A stretch of DNA of 64,000 nucleotides from NCBI GenBank assembly GCA_028583605.1, contig CM053337.1, positions 27,018,162 to 27,082,161 on the forward strand. Reading direction: 5' to 3'. Numbering within the stretch: the stretch's first letter is position 1; every line of letters begins with the position of its first letter. Below are positions 21,055-33,088 of this stretch, in pieces. Under the pieces are notes generated by a model. It was given only the letters and a program-made list of their open reading frames with translations. It ran no database searches and was not told the origin of the DNA. A program made the translations under genes and the position numbers. Source of the stretch: Dastarcus helophoroides. Its lineage: Eukaryota > Arthropoda > Insecta > Coleoptera > Bothrideridae.

Positions 21055-22372
21055 AACTGCAGCCATACAAGTATGCCGGATATCCACAATTAATTAAAAC
21101 GATTAAACTGGAAACTGCCGATGAGCAACTTTTCTCAAAGAGTGTACCACTCATATCGGCCGCAAGCGAACTGGCTTATCACACAGTGAACTGCTCAGCA
21201 CTAAACGCGGAAGAGCTTAGACGGGAGAACGGTTTAGAAGTACGTAAACTTTTTCAAAGTTCTACTTTGGAATATCTTATTTTTATAAAGTTACAATATT
21301 TTGATAAAATAAGTGTGATTAAAAATAAATGTTATACGTTGCACGAAATCGTCTAATAAATTTTATGTCTGTAACAAAATTTGTAAAAGGACCAAAGGAC
21401 AAAGTGACTAAAGCATTGGTACCAGAGAAATAAGAACATATTTTGAATACTTTTGAACTACTGATTTTAAAAATTCCTTACTTATTTCATAGAGTACCTA
21501 CATGTTGGCCAGGGATGATAAATCTTCAAAATGCTTTATCTTATTCAGTGAGTTACAGTCCCTCATTTATAAATTCTCTTGTAATATAACGGATTCACAA
21601 AGGTTGACAAAATCGTAATCTACAGTAATATTCAACAGTTAAATTTTTCGAACTTTTTAGAAATTCGCGAATATTTACATTCATAACAAATTACATTTAA
21701 AAAAAACAACTAGACATAGATGGACGACTTGAGATAAATTTAATTGATTTATACTAGAAAATCGTTCTGTGTCATTTTAGGTTATACTTGAGGCCTACAC
21801 GAGGTGCGTCGACGTCCTGAACAACTCATCCAAACCCACTGAAGTCTCGGTGCAGGTGTGTATGCACATAACCAAATGTTTCAGCGTCGCGGCTCAATTC
21901 CCGGCATGCCGGGAAAAAATGGTCGACCTCAAACAGCTAGTTAAGGACCTCTGCCGCATCCTCTATTTCAAGGTTTGTCCACACCACCTTACTTACATCA
22001 AAAATGCCCAACTCTAATTTCCAGAACCTCACCAAGCTTTGTTCGGTGGCCACCGAGTGCGTGAGCGCTCTCTCTATCGACTCGATACTCCAGCTTGAAC
22101 TATTAAAATCGGGGGCCCTCTGGCACCTGCTGTTGTTTATGTTTTCTTACGATTACACGCTGGATGAGGGCGGGGTCGAAAAACGCGAAGAGGCGAACAG
22201 TCAGGAAGTTAGCAATCGTTTAGCCAAAGAGGCAGTTAAAGCTTGCGCCTCATTGGGGGGTTACATCCAAGGCGAGAATAAACCCCCTGTGAATCACTTG
22301 ACTAGAAGTATTTTGGAAACTTTGCTGACGCCATATTTGGCCAATCAATTGGGAGACGATAAACCTGAAAAG
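21055..22372 (+). CDS. Rme-8: Rme-8 (DNAJC13), exons A-C of the C-terminal part
   Basis: RME-8 is a large J-domain protein that recruits Hsc70 to early endosomes and acts in retromer sorting and clathrin uncoating. Three exons: 21055-21239, 21781-21972 and 22025-22372, each with AG acceptor and GT donor, joining in frame. They encode [18 protein letters not shown], a run of armadillo-like helices, and [20 protein letters not shown]. The first exon enters in phase 1, so a preceding exon must exist; none is seen between it and the window start. Introns here are short (541 and 52 bp), then 4.56 kb. The family is recognised from the conserved IWN-repeat/armadillo C-terminus. The J domain and N-terminus are outside what is visible. 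Confidence 0.88.
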
Positions 22373-22759
22373 GTAGGTGGTGGATTTTTTTAAGTTGTAG
22401 ATATTGTTTCCAATGGTGTTCAATTATTATTGCTTTTCTAACGAAAGATGCTCTATACTAAACTAATGTTGTTTGTTTTAACTTTGTTGAACACTAAGCA
22501 AAATATTTTGTTTTATGATTTTGTCGGTGTGCCGTAACAATGTATTAGGAGCTCTTATCGCCAAATTATTGTGTTGGGCAAGCAGGGACATTCCTGTCGA
22601 TTTTGTGTTGGGCAAGCAGGGACGTTCCTATGGGTTTTGCATTGGCTTCCAACAAACAGGCAGCGAAATTTTGAGACGTCCAAATGTGCCACTTTAATAA
22701 CAATTTTAATCCGAGCGTAACTTGTGACCTATCGTCTTACACCTAAGAGAGAGCTAGAC

Positions 22760-25433
22760 CAGTGTTTCCCAAACTTTTTTTTGGTAGCGACACTCTTTTG
22801 GCATTGTGTGAAAAAGAGCGATGTTCTAAGAATTTTTTGACGATCAAAAAGAAAAACGTCCTCCTGACGTCCTACCTCCCATGTTTTGAATGCAAAAAAA
22901 AACCGTCACAAATAATTCTTCTTATTCTTCTTCCTCCTCTCCTTCTTCCTCTTCTTCTTTCTCTCCTATTCCTCTTCTTAGTCCTCTTATTCTGCTTCTT
23001 CTTCCTCTTCCTTTGCATCTTCCTTTTCCTCTTCATCTTCCTTTTCCTCTTCATCTTCCTCTTCCTCTCCCTCCTCCTCCTTCTAATCCTCCTCTTCCTC
23101 CCCCTCCTACTCCTCTTCCTCCTCTCCTCCTCCTCCTCCTCCTCCTCCTCCTCCTCCTCCTCCTCCTCCTCCTCCTCCTCCTCCTCCTCCTCCTCCTCCT
23201 CCTCCTCCTCCTCCTCCTCCTCCTCCTCCTCCTCCTCCTCCTCCTCCTCCTCCTCCTCCTCCTCCTCCTCCTCCTCCTCCTCCTCCTCCTCCTCCTCCTC
23301 CTCCTCCTCCTCCTCCTCCTCCTCCTCCTCCTCCTCCTCCTCCTCCTCCTCCTCCTCCTCCTCCTCCTCCTCCTCCTCCTCCTCCTCCTCCTCCTCCTCC
23401 TCCTCCTCCTCCTCCTCCTCCTCCTCCTCCTCCTCCTCCTCCTCCTCCTCCTCCTCCTCCTCCTCCTCCTCCTCCTCCTCCTCCTCCTCCTCCTCCTCCT
23501 CCTCCTCCTCCTCCTCCTCCTCCTCCTCCTCCTCCTCCTCCTCCTCCTCCTCCTCCTCCTCCTCCTCCTCCTCCTCCTCCTCCTCCTCCTCCTCCTCCTC
23601 CTCCTCCTCCTCCTCCTCCTCCTCCTCCTCCTCCTCCTCCTCCTCCTCCTCCTCCTCCTCCTCCTCCTCCTCCTCCTCCTCCTCCTCCTCCTCCTCCTCC
23701 TCCTCCTCCTCCTCCTCCTCCTCCTCCTCCTCCTCCTCCTCCTCCTCCTCCTCCTCCTCCTCCTCCTCCTCCTCCTCCTCCTCCTCCTCCTCCTCCTCCT
23801 CCTCCTCCTCCTCCTCCTCCTCCTCCTCCTCCTCCTCCTCCTCCTCCTCCTCCTCCTCCTCCTCCTCCTCCTCCTCCTCCTCCTCCTCCTCCTCCTCCTC
23901 CTCCTCCTCCTCCTCCTCCTCCTCCTCCTCCTCCTCCTCCTCCTCCTCCTCCTCCTCCTCCTCCTCCTCCTCCTCCTCCTCCTCCTCCTCCTCCTCCTCC
24001 TCCTCCTCCTCCTCCTCCTCCTCCTCCTCCTCCTCCTCCTCCTCCTCCTCCTCCTCCTCCTCCTCCTCCTCCTCCTCCTCCTCCTCCTCCTCCTCCTCCT
24101 CCTCCTCCTCCTCCTCCTCCTCCTCCTCCTCCTCCTCCTCCTCCTCCTCCTCCTCCTCCTCCTCCTCCTCCTCCTCCTCCTCCTCCTCCTCCTCCTCCTC
24201 CTCCTCCTCCTCCTCCTCCTCCTCCTCCTCCTCCTCCTCCTCCTCCTCCTCCTCCTCCTCCTCCTCCTCCTCCTCCTCCTCCTCCTCCTCCTCCTCCTCC
24301 TCCTCCTCCTCCTCCTCCTCCTCCTCCTCCTCCTCCTCCTCCTCCTCCTCCTCCTCCTCCTCCTCCTCCTCCTCCTCCTCCTCCTCCTCCTCCTCCTCCT
24401 CCTCCTCCTCCTCCTCCTCCTCCTCCTCCTCCTCCTCCTCCTCCTCCTCCTCCTCCTCCTCCTCCTCCTCCTCCTCCTCCTCCTCCTCCTCCTCCTCCTC
24501 CTCCTCCTCCTCCTCCTCCTCCTCCTCCTCCTCCTCCTCCTCCTCCTCCTCCTCCTCCTCCTCCTCCTCCTCCTCCTCCTCCTCCTCCTCCTCCTCCTCC
24601 TCCTCCTCCTCCTCCTCCTCCTCCTCCTCCTCCTCCTCCTCCTCCTCCTCCTCCTCCTCCTCCTCCTCCTCCTCCTCCTCCTCCTCCTCCTCCTCCTCCT
24701 CCTCCTCCTCCTCCTCCTCCTCCTCCTCCTCCTCCTCCTCCTCCTCCTCCTCCTCCTCCTCCTCCTCCTCCTCCTCCTCCTCCTCCTCCTCCTCCTCCTC
24801 CTCCTCCTCCTCCTCCTCCTCCTCCTCCTCCTCCTCCTCCTCCTCCTCCTCCTCCTCCTCCTCCTCCTCCTCCTCCTCCTCCTCCTCCTCCTCCTCCTCC
24901 TCCTCCTCCTCCTCCTCCTCCTCCTCCTCCTCCTCCTCCTCCTCCTCCTCCTCCTCCTCCTCCTCCTCCTCCTCCTCCTCCTCCTCCTCCTCCTCCTCCT
25001 CCTCCTCCTCCTCCTCCTCCTCCTCCTCCTCCTCCTCCTCCTCCTCCTCCTCCTCCTCCTCCTCCTCCTCCTCCTCCTCCTCCTCCTCCTCCTCCTCCTC
25101 CTCCTCCTCCTCCTCATTCTCCCCCTCCTCCTCCTCATTCTCCCCCCTCCTCCTCTTCTTCTTCTTCTTCTTCTTCTTCTTCTTCTTTTCGAGGACCTAT
25201 CGTTCTGTTTTCCTTCGAATTCAGGCATTCTGGTTTTCTTGAGATCTGTATTGCCAGCTGTCTTTCCATCTCTTCGGTGGTCTTCCTCTCGGTCTATGTT
25301 CTACAAATAAATCTGATGACTAAAAAAATATTCATTTTTCATTTTTAAAGTTTTATCATCTCATATTTTGGCGACGCCCCTGGTAACTTCCCACGGCACA
25401 CTAGTGTCGCGTCACACCAGTTGGGAATCACTG
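22760..25433. mobile_element. hAT-like non-autonomous element enclosing a giant (TCC)n tract
   Basis: Ends CAGTGTTTCCCAAAC and GTTGGGAATCACTG are inverted copies of the classic hAT end (CAGTGGTTCCCAAC type). They are flanked by an 8-bp duplication, AGCTAGAC (22752-22759) and CGCTAGAC (25434-25441), with one mismatch. Subterminal GCGACAC and GTGTCGC occur inside both ends. There is no transposase; the interior is dominated by pyrimidine repeats. It lies in the Rme-8 intron between exons C and D. Confidence 0.8.
23125..25115 (+). repeat. Perfect (TCC)n microsatellite, about 660 units
   Basis: About 1,990 bases of uninterrupted TCC. Less regular pyrimidine sequence (CTT, CTC, TCTTCC words) precedes it from about 22917 and a (TTC)n tail follows at 25155-25187. 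All six frames stay open only because the repeat lacks stops; it is not a gene. Confidence 0.98.
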
Positions 25434-25582
25434 CGCTAGACTATTTCCTTAATCTCTTTGTGACACAAAATTTAAAACTCCAAATTCTAAAATGCCAAAT
25501 ATTCGAGAACATTTCTTAGTTGCCCAGACATTCTTAAATATCTTCCTTTATTTCAATCTTCAACCTAACATATGCACGTTTG

Positions 25583-26404
25583 GCTTTTTTTCTTCATCTA
25601 ATAGCTGGCAGTAGTAGGCAGCATTAACCGTACGACGTTCATGCAGAAAATCGGCATGCACAACTCCTTTAAAATCCCAAAACACTGTCATAAGAACCTT
25701 TCCAGCTGAGAGGCCAGTTTTAGCCTTGATGGATGCATCTTCCCCTTTTCTTCTCCACTCCATGCTTGCTTGTTTAGTTTCAGAACGATACCTTGCAAAA
25801 AACCATCACCTTCACGTTGAAAACGTCCAAGATGGCGCTGACAACTCAGAGACGTTGTTGTTTCTGTTCTTTAGTTAAAAGACGATGGATGTACCTACCT
25901 GGCAGAAATTTTTGGAAACCCCAGCTCATCTGCAATGATGGGTTGAGCACTCCCAAAGCTCATCCCTATCTGAGCTACAATTTCACCATCAGTTAATCTG
26001 CGTTGAACACCATTAATCTTGTCCGCAGTCGCAGTGGTCTGAGGACCATGGGCATGGGGTTCAATTTCAATTTGAGTTCGTCCTTCCAAAAATGTTTGAT
26101 ACCATTCATACACTTGAGTTTTCTTCAAACAAGTATCCCCAAACTGTGCGTCTAATCTACGAAGAATTTCGGCGGGCCTTACATCTTCAACGGCAAGAAA
26201 TTTAATAATAATGCGTTGCGCAACCTGCGGACGAACCTCTTGCTCACCCATTGTATTCACAAGTGACGAACGGCGAGAAAGGAATTCGCTTGAGCACAGA
26301 AAGTCACGTGATATTCCCATCTAATATGTGTAAGAGAATGCGCACACTCCCGAGGCCCTCATGGCGACATGATGACATTCCGGTTCATATTTGATTTACC
26401 CTCG
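25583..26404 (-). pseudogene. mariner, second copy, truncated
   Basis: The end GATTTACCCTCG (26393-26404) with TA after it marks the transposase 5' side. Minus-strand reading from 26320 gives MGISRDFLCSSEF, VRPQVAQRIIIKFLAVEDV, AEILRRLDAQFGDTCLK and a second helix-turn-helix (LTDGEIVAQIGMSFGSAQ). Then follow SAGKVLMTVFWDFKGVV and AAYYCQLLDEEKKPN near 25600, which lead to the first catalytic Asp region. The C-terminal third and the other end are missing. It lies in the Rme-8 intron before exon D. Confidence 0.82.
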
Positions 26405-26934
26405 TAAATTTGTCTTTCCAGTAATTCCAACTTCTGTCTCAAAACTCATCTTATTTTCAAAATTTCGACTTTTCCTCGAAATTGGTTTTATACAGAAAAG
26501 TTTTTTTTTGCAAGAAGGAACCAACCCATGAAAACGTAAAATTTTAGTAGATATGTTTAATAAAGCATAAATAAATACTTTCTATTTACATATTTTATTT
26601 ATTTGTACTGAAGTTAGTGTCAAACCGTAATTATCGATTTCTTAGAACCTGTTTTTTGTGCCATTCTACAGAAAATCGTCCAATTTTATTAATTAAAATT
26701 ATTTAATTAAACTAAAAGAAACCCTACGTCTACATTAAACATTATTTTTAATACAAATAGGTGTATGAACATCTCTATTTTCTTTCCTTCTTTTGCTAGG
26801 GCAAGCAAACAATTTTGCTTTCATTGTATAAACACCACTACTAAATAGTACAAACCATAAAAACAGCGATCTATTGAAGATTGTGAAAATAGTTACTTAT
26901 TGTTCTTTGTTTTTAAATAAACAATTTATTTCAG
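26405..26934. other. Rme-8 intron, no feature
   Basis: AT-rich intron sequence up to the TTATTTCAG acceptor of exon D. Nothing else recognised. Confidence 0.6.
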
Positions 26935-28568
26935 ATTTTGAAAACTTTGAACAACAACAGTGAAACGCCTTATTTGGTGTGGGACAATGGCACCAGGGCC
27001 GAACTCATCGATTTCTTAAAGCAACAAAGCACCTGCCGAGACGACGCCGATTTAACTTCCAACAACGACTTTAATTATTTCGCGCATAACGGAGAATTAA
27101 GAATCGGAGGCATATTTATAAGAATTTATAACGAACAGCCTACATATTCAATAGAGGTAAGTATCCCACCTTGAGGATCCCAACGACTGATTTCGTGATA
27201 ATTGTAGAAGCCTAAAGCTTTCGCCGACGACTTAATCAGTTACATCAGGGAACAATCTGAGTATATTCTAAATTTGCAAAACATCGCATACTCCACTACG
27301 ATTGAAGGCCGATTAAATAACACATTGATGGCGCTTGCAAGCGCTTACGAACAGTCATACGCAATAACACCGACGTTGAACTCCAATGCATAGGACACTT
27401 CAAGCTACTATTTAGCTTGTTAAATGTCACGCACATCCCCATCCAGAAAGAGGCCCTAAACGTCATATCCGTCGTCACCAGAAACAACGAGTGCATAAAC
27501 GATATAGCGAACTCTGAAGTGCTAGGATTACCTCCTCCTGGTGCTTTACGCGATTCAAGACTGCCAACCCCAGGCATTGGACTACTCTATATGCTCTGAT
27601 GTCCACCACCAAGATAGTCAAAGAGGCCCTTAATAAAGGCGCTCTCATTTATCTCTTGGATCTGTTTTGCAATTCCACCAGTCACCAAATTAGGCAAACA
27701 GCGGCGGAACTCCTAGCTAGAATGAGCGCCGACAAACTCGTTGGTCCCAAAGTTGTCTTGGCTCTGGGTGCCTTCCTCCCCCCGATTTTCTCTGACGCAA
27801 TGAGGGACAGCCCCGAAACATCAGTAACTATGTTCGAATCTGCCCATGAGCATCCGGAGTTGATATGGGACCAAGATTCTAAGAATAGAGTCTGCAGGGC
27901 TGTATCGAGACTGCGAAAGGAGTAAGTTTGAACGCTGGGGAATCCACCAGATTTTATTTTTGTTGAATTTAGACATCAGGCGAACCAAAGCGCCAGCCCG
28001 TCGCTACTGTGGAAGATGCCAGATACCAATGGCCTGACGAATTTCGCCACTCCCAATGAGTATATGGTTGGTGGGGTATACTTGAGGATATTTATTGCAA
28101 ATCCGGCGTGGACGCTGAGGAAGCCGAAGGAGTTTTTGGCGGAATTACTAGAAACTTGCCTTTCGCTTATGTGCAAGGACAAAACCAACGTAAGTTTAGC
28201 TTACAATTTGTATGTATTATGTTTATTTATTTTATTTATCTTTTTTTTTCTATTTATTGGTCATTTTTGAGTCATTTCAAAGAAAATTCTTTTTTTATCA
28301 TCATCTAATAGTTTGAAAGAATATTCTGATTGGAGGTATAACCTTCGGAGGTGAGAAATTTAAATGATTATTTTTTTTTTGATAGGTGGAACTGTTAGAG
28401 ATCTCAACGACGGCTCTGTGCTCTCTGCTGCAAGCTCAACCAATGCTTTTGGATTTCATACCATCAATGGGGCACATACCCAAACTTTGTCGACAAATGG
28501 GGGCTGTTAGACAAATTGTTGTACCGAAATCGGCCATTTTAATACTAAATTCGCTCTCCCATAGTACG
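26935..28568 (+). CDS. Rme-8: Rme-8, exons D-G, with three frameshifting insertions in exon E
   Basis: Exon D (26935-27156), E (27208-27921), F (27973-28189) and G (28386-28568) join at canonical sites, with introns of 51, 51 and 196 bp. Exon D encodes [18 protein letters not shown]. Exon E opens with [16 protein letters not shown] and later has [20 protein letters not shown] and [18 protein letters not shown]. Exon F carries [19 protein letters not shown]. Exon G carries [14 protein letters not shown]. These match the DNAJC13 C-terminal half. In exon E the reading frame breaks near 27341-27344 (two extra bases), 27525-27528 (one) and 27595-27600 (one). Removing four bases in all restores the phase required at both splice sites. 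The cause is either consensus error or pseudogenisation. Confidence 0.85.
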
Positions 28569-31500
28569 GTAAGTAAGATCACGCACATTTTTATCAATAC
28601 TTATTGCCACTACTTTTGTCTTAACATTTACTAATAGAAATTTCTCTCGCTGGTCACGTAACTCGAATTTTCCTTTTAATGGGGAGGCATTCGCGAAGAT
28701 AAAGACTCGTATGAATGGGGCGAAAAGTTAACTTTCGTGGGATGTCGAATTCCTTGAATGTTTAAATTTGTAAACGAGAATTAAAAATTCATTCCTCGTA
28801 GATAACCTCCGATGTAGATATTTTTGGAATCGCGAATTATGAGGAAAAGATGTTCTGAAAACGTCGAAAAGCTTTTCTTTTTTTTCAATTGCAAATTTTT
28901 GACCATTACATTTTGAAAAATGGACCAATTTTCTTGAGAAAAGTCGAAATTTTGGAAAAATATCGAAATGTATCGAAACTGAAATTTCCAAAAAAAATTA
29001 AAAAATCGGAGCTTTGTAAAATATTGAAATTCTCATAAAAAATTAAAATTGTCCAAAAAAATCTTGAAATTTTCAAAAAAGTAGAACTTTTAAAGCAGAG
29101 GAAGGTGTGGAATTTCAAAAAAAAAAACTAAATTGAAAAAATAGCAAGTTTATTTTGCAATTGAAATTTTGAATAAAAAGTCAAAATTTTTAAATAAAAA
29201 TCAAAATTTTGAAGAGTCGAGATTTTCAAAAAAAAATTTAATAAATGGCAAATTTTCAAAAATATTCGAAATTTAAATAAAATCGACAATTTAAAAAATA
29301 GCCGAAAATTTAAAAAAAATGAAATTTTAATGAAATATCGATTAGAAAATATCGAAATTTTCATCAAGAGTCAAAATTTTGAAGAGTCGTAATTAAAAAA
29401 ACTGAATTACGATATGTCAAAATTTTCAAAATAGTCCGAGTTTTTCAAAGTTAATCGAAATTTGGAAAAAATATCGAAATTTCAAATAAAAATCGAAATT
29501 TTCTAAATAATTTAAAAATTTGGACAAATGACCAAATACTCAATACTGGAGTGAAAAATATTTGAAAATTTTGAAATCGTTTCGATCGAAATTTCAAAAA
29601 ATGTCAGTATTGAATAAAATCAAAATTTTTAACCAAAAAACGTCGAAATTTGGAAGATGAGGAAATTTGGAAACAATGTAGACATTTTCAAAAAAATTAA
29701 TATTTCTTAATGAGCCGATACTTTAAAAACAAATCTAAATTTTGAAAAAAGTCGTCATTGTCAAAAAAACGAAGACTTTTAAAAAAGTGGCAATTATTAA
29801 AAAAAGTTAAAAGTTGTATAAAAAGTTGGGAATCTTCATGAACATCGATATTTTGAATATGGATGGAATTTTCAAAAAAATTCCAAATATTCCAAAAAGT
29901 CGAAATTTTTGAAAAATCGGCGAAATTTAAAGAAATACTAAATTTTGAAAAATCCAGGTTTTTAAAAATAATATCGAATTTAAAAAAATTGTAAAATTTT
30001 GAAAAATATTCGCCATTTTCACTAAAATGTCGAAATTGGAAAAAACCTAAATTTTCAAAAACATAGACATTTTGAAAAATGGTAATTTTCAAAAGAAAAT
30101 TTGAAATTTTGAAAAAAATGTTAACATTTTCCAGTTAAGTGTTTAAAAAAATACAAAGATTTTAAAAAATCCTGAAAATTCGTAGAAAAAGGGAAATTTA
30201 AAAAAAAATCGAAAAATTGACGAAGTTACGAAAAATGTTGGAAATTTTAAGAAAAGTAGAAAGTTTGAGGTAGTCACAAATTAAAAAAAATCGATTTGGA
30301 CTTTTTTTGAAAAAATTCTAGATTGAAAAAATCTAAATTTTCAAAAAAGCCGAATTTTGAAGAAAGGCAAAAGTTTTAAAAAACATTCATACACACAATT
30401 CATTTTGGCTTTATTGAGCCCCTTTGTCATATCGATCATAAGAATCCAAAAGGAAAAAAAATTAAAAGCTCGTAGCAAAACTCAAAATTTTGGAAAATAG
30501 TGGACATAAGGAAGTGTCGAAATTTGAAAGGATGGCCTAAATGTTTAAAAAGGTTAGGATATTTAAAAAATCTTGAAAAAGTATTTAAAAAAGTAACAAT
30601 TTTCAGAAAAAATTTGGAAAAGCGTCGAATTTTTTTAAAATTCTGATACTTTCAAAAAAGTAGATATTTAATGTCGAGTTCACATTTTTTTTTAAATTTA
30701 GCTTTCAAAAACTTAACATTTCCAAAAACGTAGGAATAATTCAATTGGGCTTTTCAAAAAACGCAGTTTGAAAACACTAACATTGTCAAAAAAACAGAGA
30801 CCTTCACAAAAAGTTTACATTTTCTAAAACTTCTGAAAAGGGCGAAATCTAAAAAATCGATATTTTTAACTGTCAACTCTGAGACTAACAATAAGCTAAA
30901 TTCGGCTAAATACTTATGAATTTTGGATCCATTTCCTCGGAACCGCACTGTATTTGGAAAATTTCGAATCTTTCACAATCTCTACTTTGTCCATAACTTT
31001 TTTGTACTTTGTTTTTTGGAAAAATGTGGACTTTTATCGAAATTCGTCCTTTTCTCAATATTTTGAGTGTTGAGAAGTTTATTTTTTTGTAAAAATTACT
31101 TTATTTCAAAAGGGAGCTTTCTTAAATATTTCAACTTTTTCTCGAAATGCTGATTTTTTCTGAATATTGGTTTGACTTATTTTTACATTGAACTTTTTTG
31201 AAAATGTGCAATTTTTAAACGATAATTTAAAAACCCAACATTTTGAGAAAAAGTCGAAAAGTTGATAACAATGGGAACTTGAAAAAAGTGTAAATTTGTA
31301 AATGTCGAAATTTTTGATAAAAGTCGAAACTTAGAAGGGTCAGTATTTGGAGAAAAATGGAAATTTTAAAGTAAATAAATTATTTTAAGAAGTCATAAGT
31401 TACATTAAGACTCAAAATTTTTAGAAATCATTTTGAAATTTTGAGTAAAGGTCGAAATTTTAATAAAAATGGAATGTAATAAAAAAGTTGGACACTCTGA

Positions 31501-33084
31501 ACTGTCCAAATTTACAAAAAGTCGAAATTTTGAAGTCTAAATTACGAGAAAAAACCGAAAACAGGAATTATATGTGTCGACATTTAAAAAAAAAATTCAA
31601 ATTTACAAATAACTCAAAATTCGGGAAAAGATCGCAATTTTGGAACCAAAATTTTCAGAAAAAAATTCAAAAGGTAAAAATAGCGAAATGTCCAAATTTT
31701 GATAAAAAGTCGAAATTTTGAAGTCAAAATTAGGAAAAAAATTCGAAATTTTGAAGTCAAAATTATGAAAACAAATTCGAATTTTTTTTAAAATGATAAT
31801 TTGAGAAAGTGAAAATTTCAAAGGGTCAACATTTTAAAAAAAACGAAATTTAAAAAAATGAAAAATTTTTGAAAAATCGTAATTTTGAAGCCAAAATTTC
31901 CGCAAAAAATTCACAAGTTAAAGAGAGTGGAAAAGTTTTTAAAACGTCGAAATTTTCAAAATCCGACATCTTGAGAAAAAGTCGAAATGTTGATAAAACA
32001 GGGGACTTAAAAAAGCGGAAATTTGTGAATGTCGAAATTTTTGAAGAAAAAAAGTCGAAATTTTCGAAATTTAAAAATCAGCATTTAGTGGGAATTTAAA
32101 AAAAGTAAAAATTTTGAATTGACTACATTTTTTTCGAAAATTCGAAAGTTTTAAAAAAGTCAACATTTTCAAAACACGAAATTTTCCAAAAAAATAAAAT
32201 TAAAAACCTTTTATTTGGAAACGGTCGAAATTTTGATAAAAATAGGAATTCTTTAAAATAATTAACATTTACAAAAAAACTCTACATTTTGACAAAATGG
32301 CGAAATGTTGGAATCAAAATTACGAAAAAAAAAATCTAAATTTTGATAAAAATGGAAATTTGGGAAAGTGAATATTTCAAAGTGTCGATATTTAAAAAAT
32401 CTAAATTTATAGAAAAAAAGTCAATGTTTGGGGAAAAATCGCAATTTTGAAGTCAAAATTTTCGAACAAAAAATCTAAAATTTAAAAACAGTAGAAATGT
32501 AGAAGTTTTTAAAACGTCGAAATTTTCAAAACTTCAATATTCACAGAAAAGAATTAAAAAAAAAATACAAGAATTTTTCAAAGTGGAAATTTTGGGATTT
32601 TCGACCTTTTTCAAACAAGTCAACATTTCAAAATTTACCCTTTTCAAATCACCTAGCACTTTTCTCAAAATTTCGCCTTCAAAGTTTCTAATTTTTTCTC
32701 TAAATTAGGCCAGTTTTGTAAATTTTGGTTTTTTAAAAGATAACTACGACATTTCAAAATCTCCACTTTTTCAAGTTCTCCGTTTATAAAGTTTTCCTTC
32801 GATTTAAAAAAATTTTAACTATTTTAACAATTTCGACTCCAAATTAGAACTTTCTCTCCAAATATTGACTTTTTGGAAAATTTTGACTTAAAAATCTCTC
32901 TTCCTTAAACAACTTTTCTCAAATTTTGACTTTCTGGAAATTTCTACTTTTTTAAAAATTTCAAATTTCAAAATTTTTCGACATACATTTACTAAAAAAG
33001 TAAAAATTTCCCAAAAAAGTCTCAAATTTTGACTTTCTGGAAATTTCTATTTTTTTTAAATTTCGAAATTCAAAATTTTTCAAC
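28569..33084. repeat. Rme-8 intron: AT-rich degenerate array
   Basis: From about 28900 to 32560 the sequence is a long imperfect array of words like GTCGAAATTTTGAAAAA in forward orientation. From about 32570 to 33084 the words are in the complementary orientation (TTTTTCAAAATTTCGAC). The first 300 bases are more complex but show no exon. Confidence 0.65.
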
Positions 33085-33088
33085 ATAC

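Noticed and set aside
22762..25310. Very long open frames of poly-Ser, poly-Leu and, on the other strand, poly-Arg
   Set aside because: They are the translation of the (TCC)n tract, which lacks stop codons in all frames, and lie inside a transposon in an intron.
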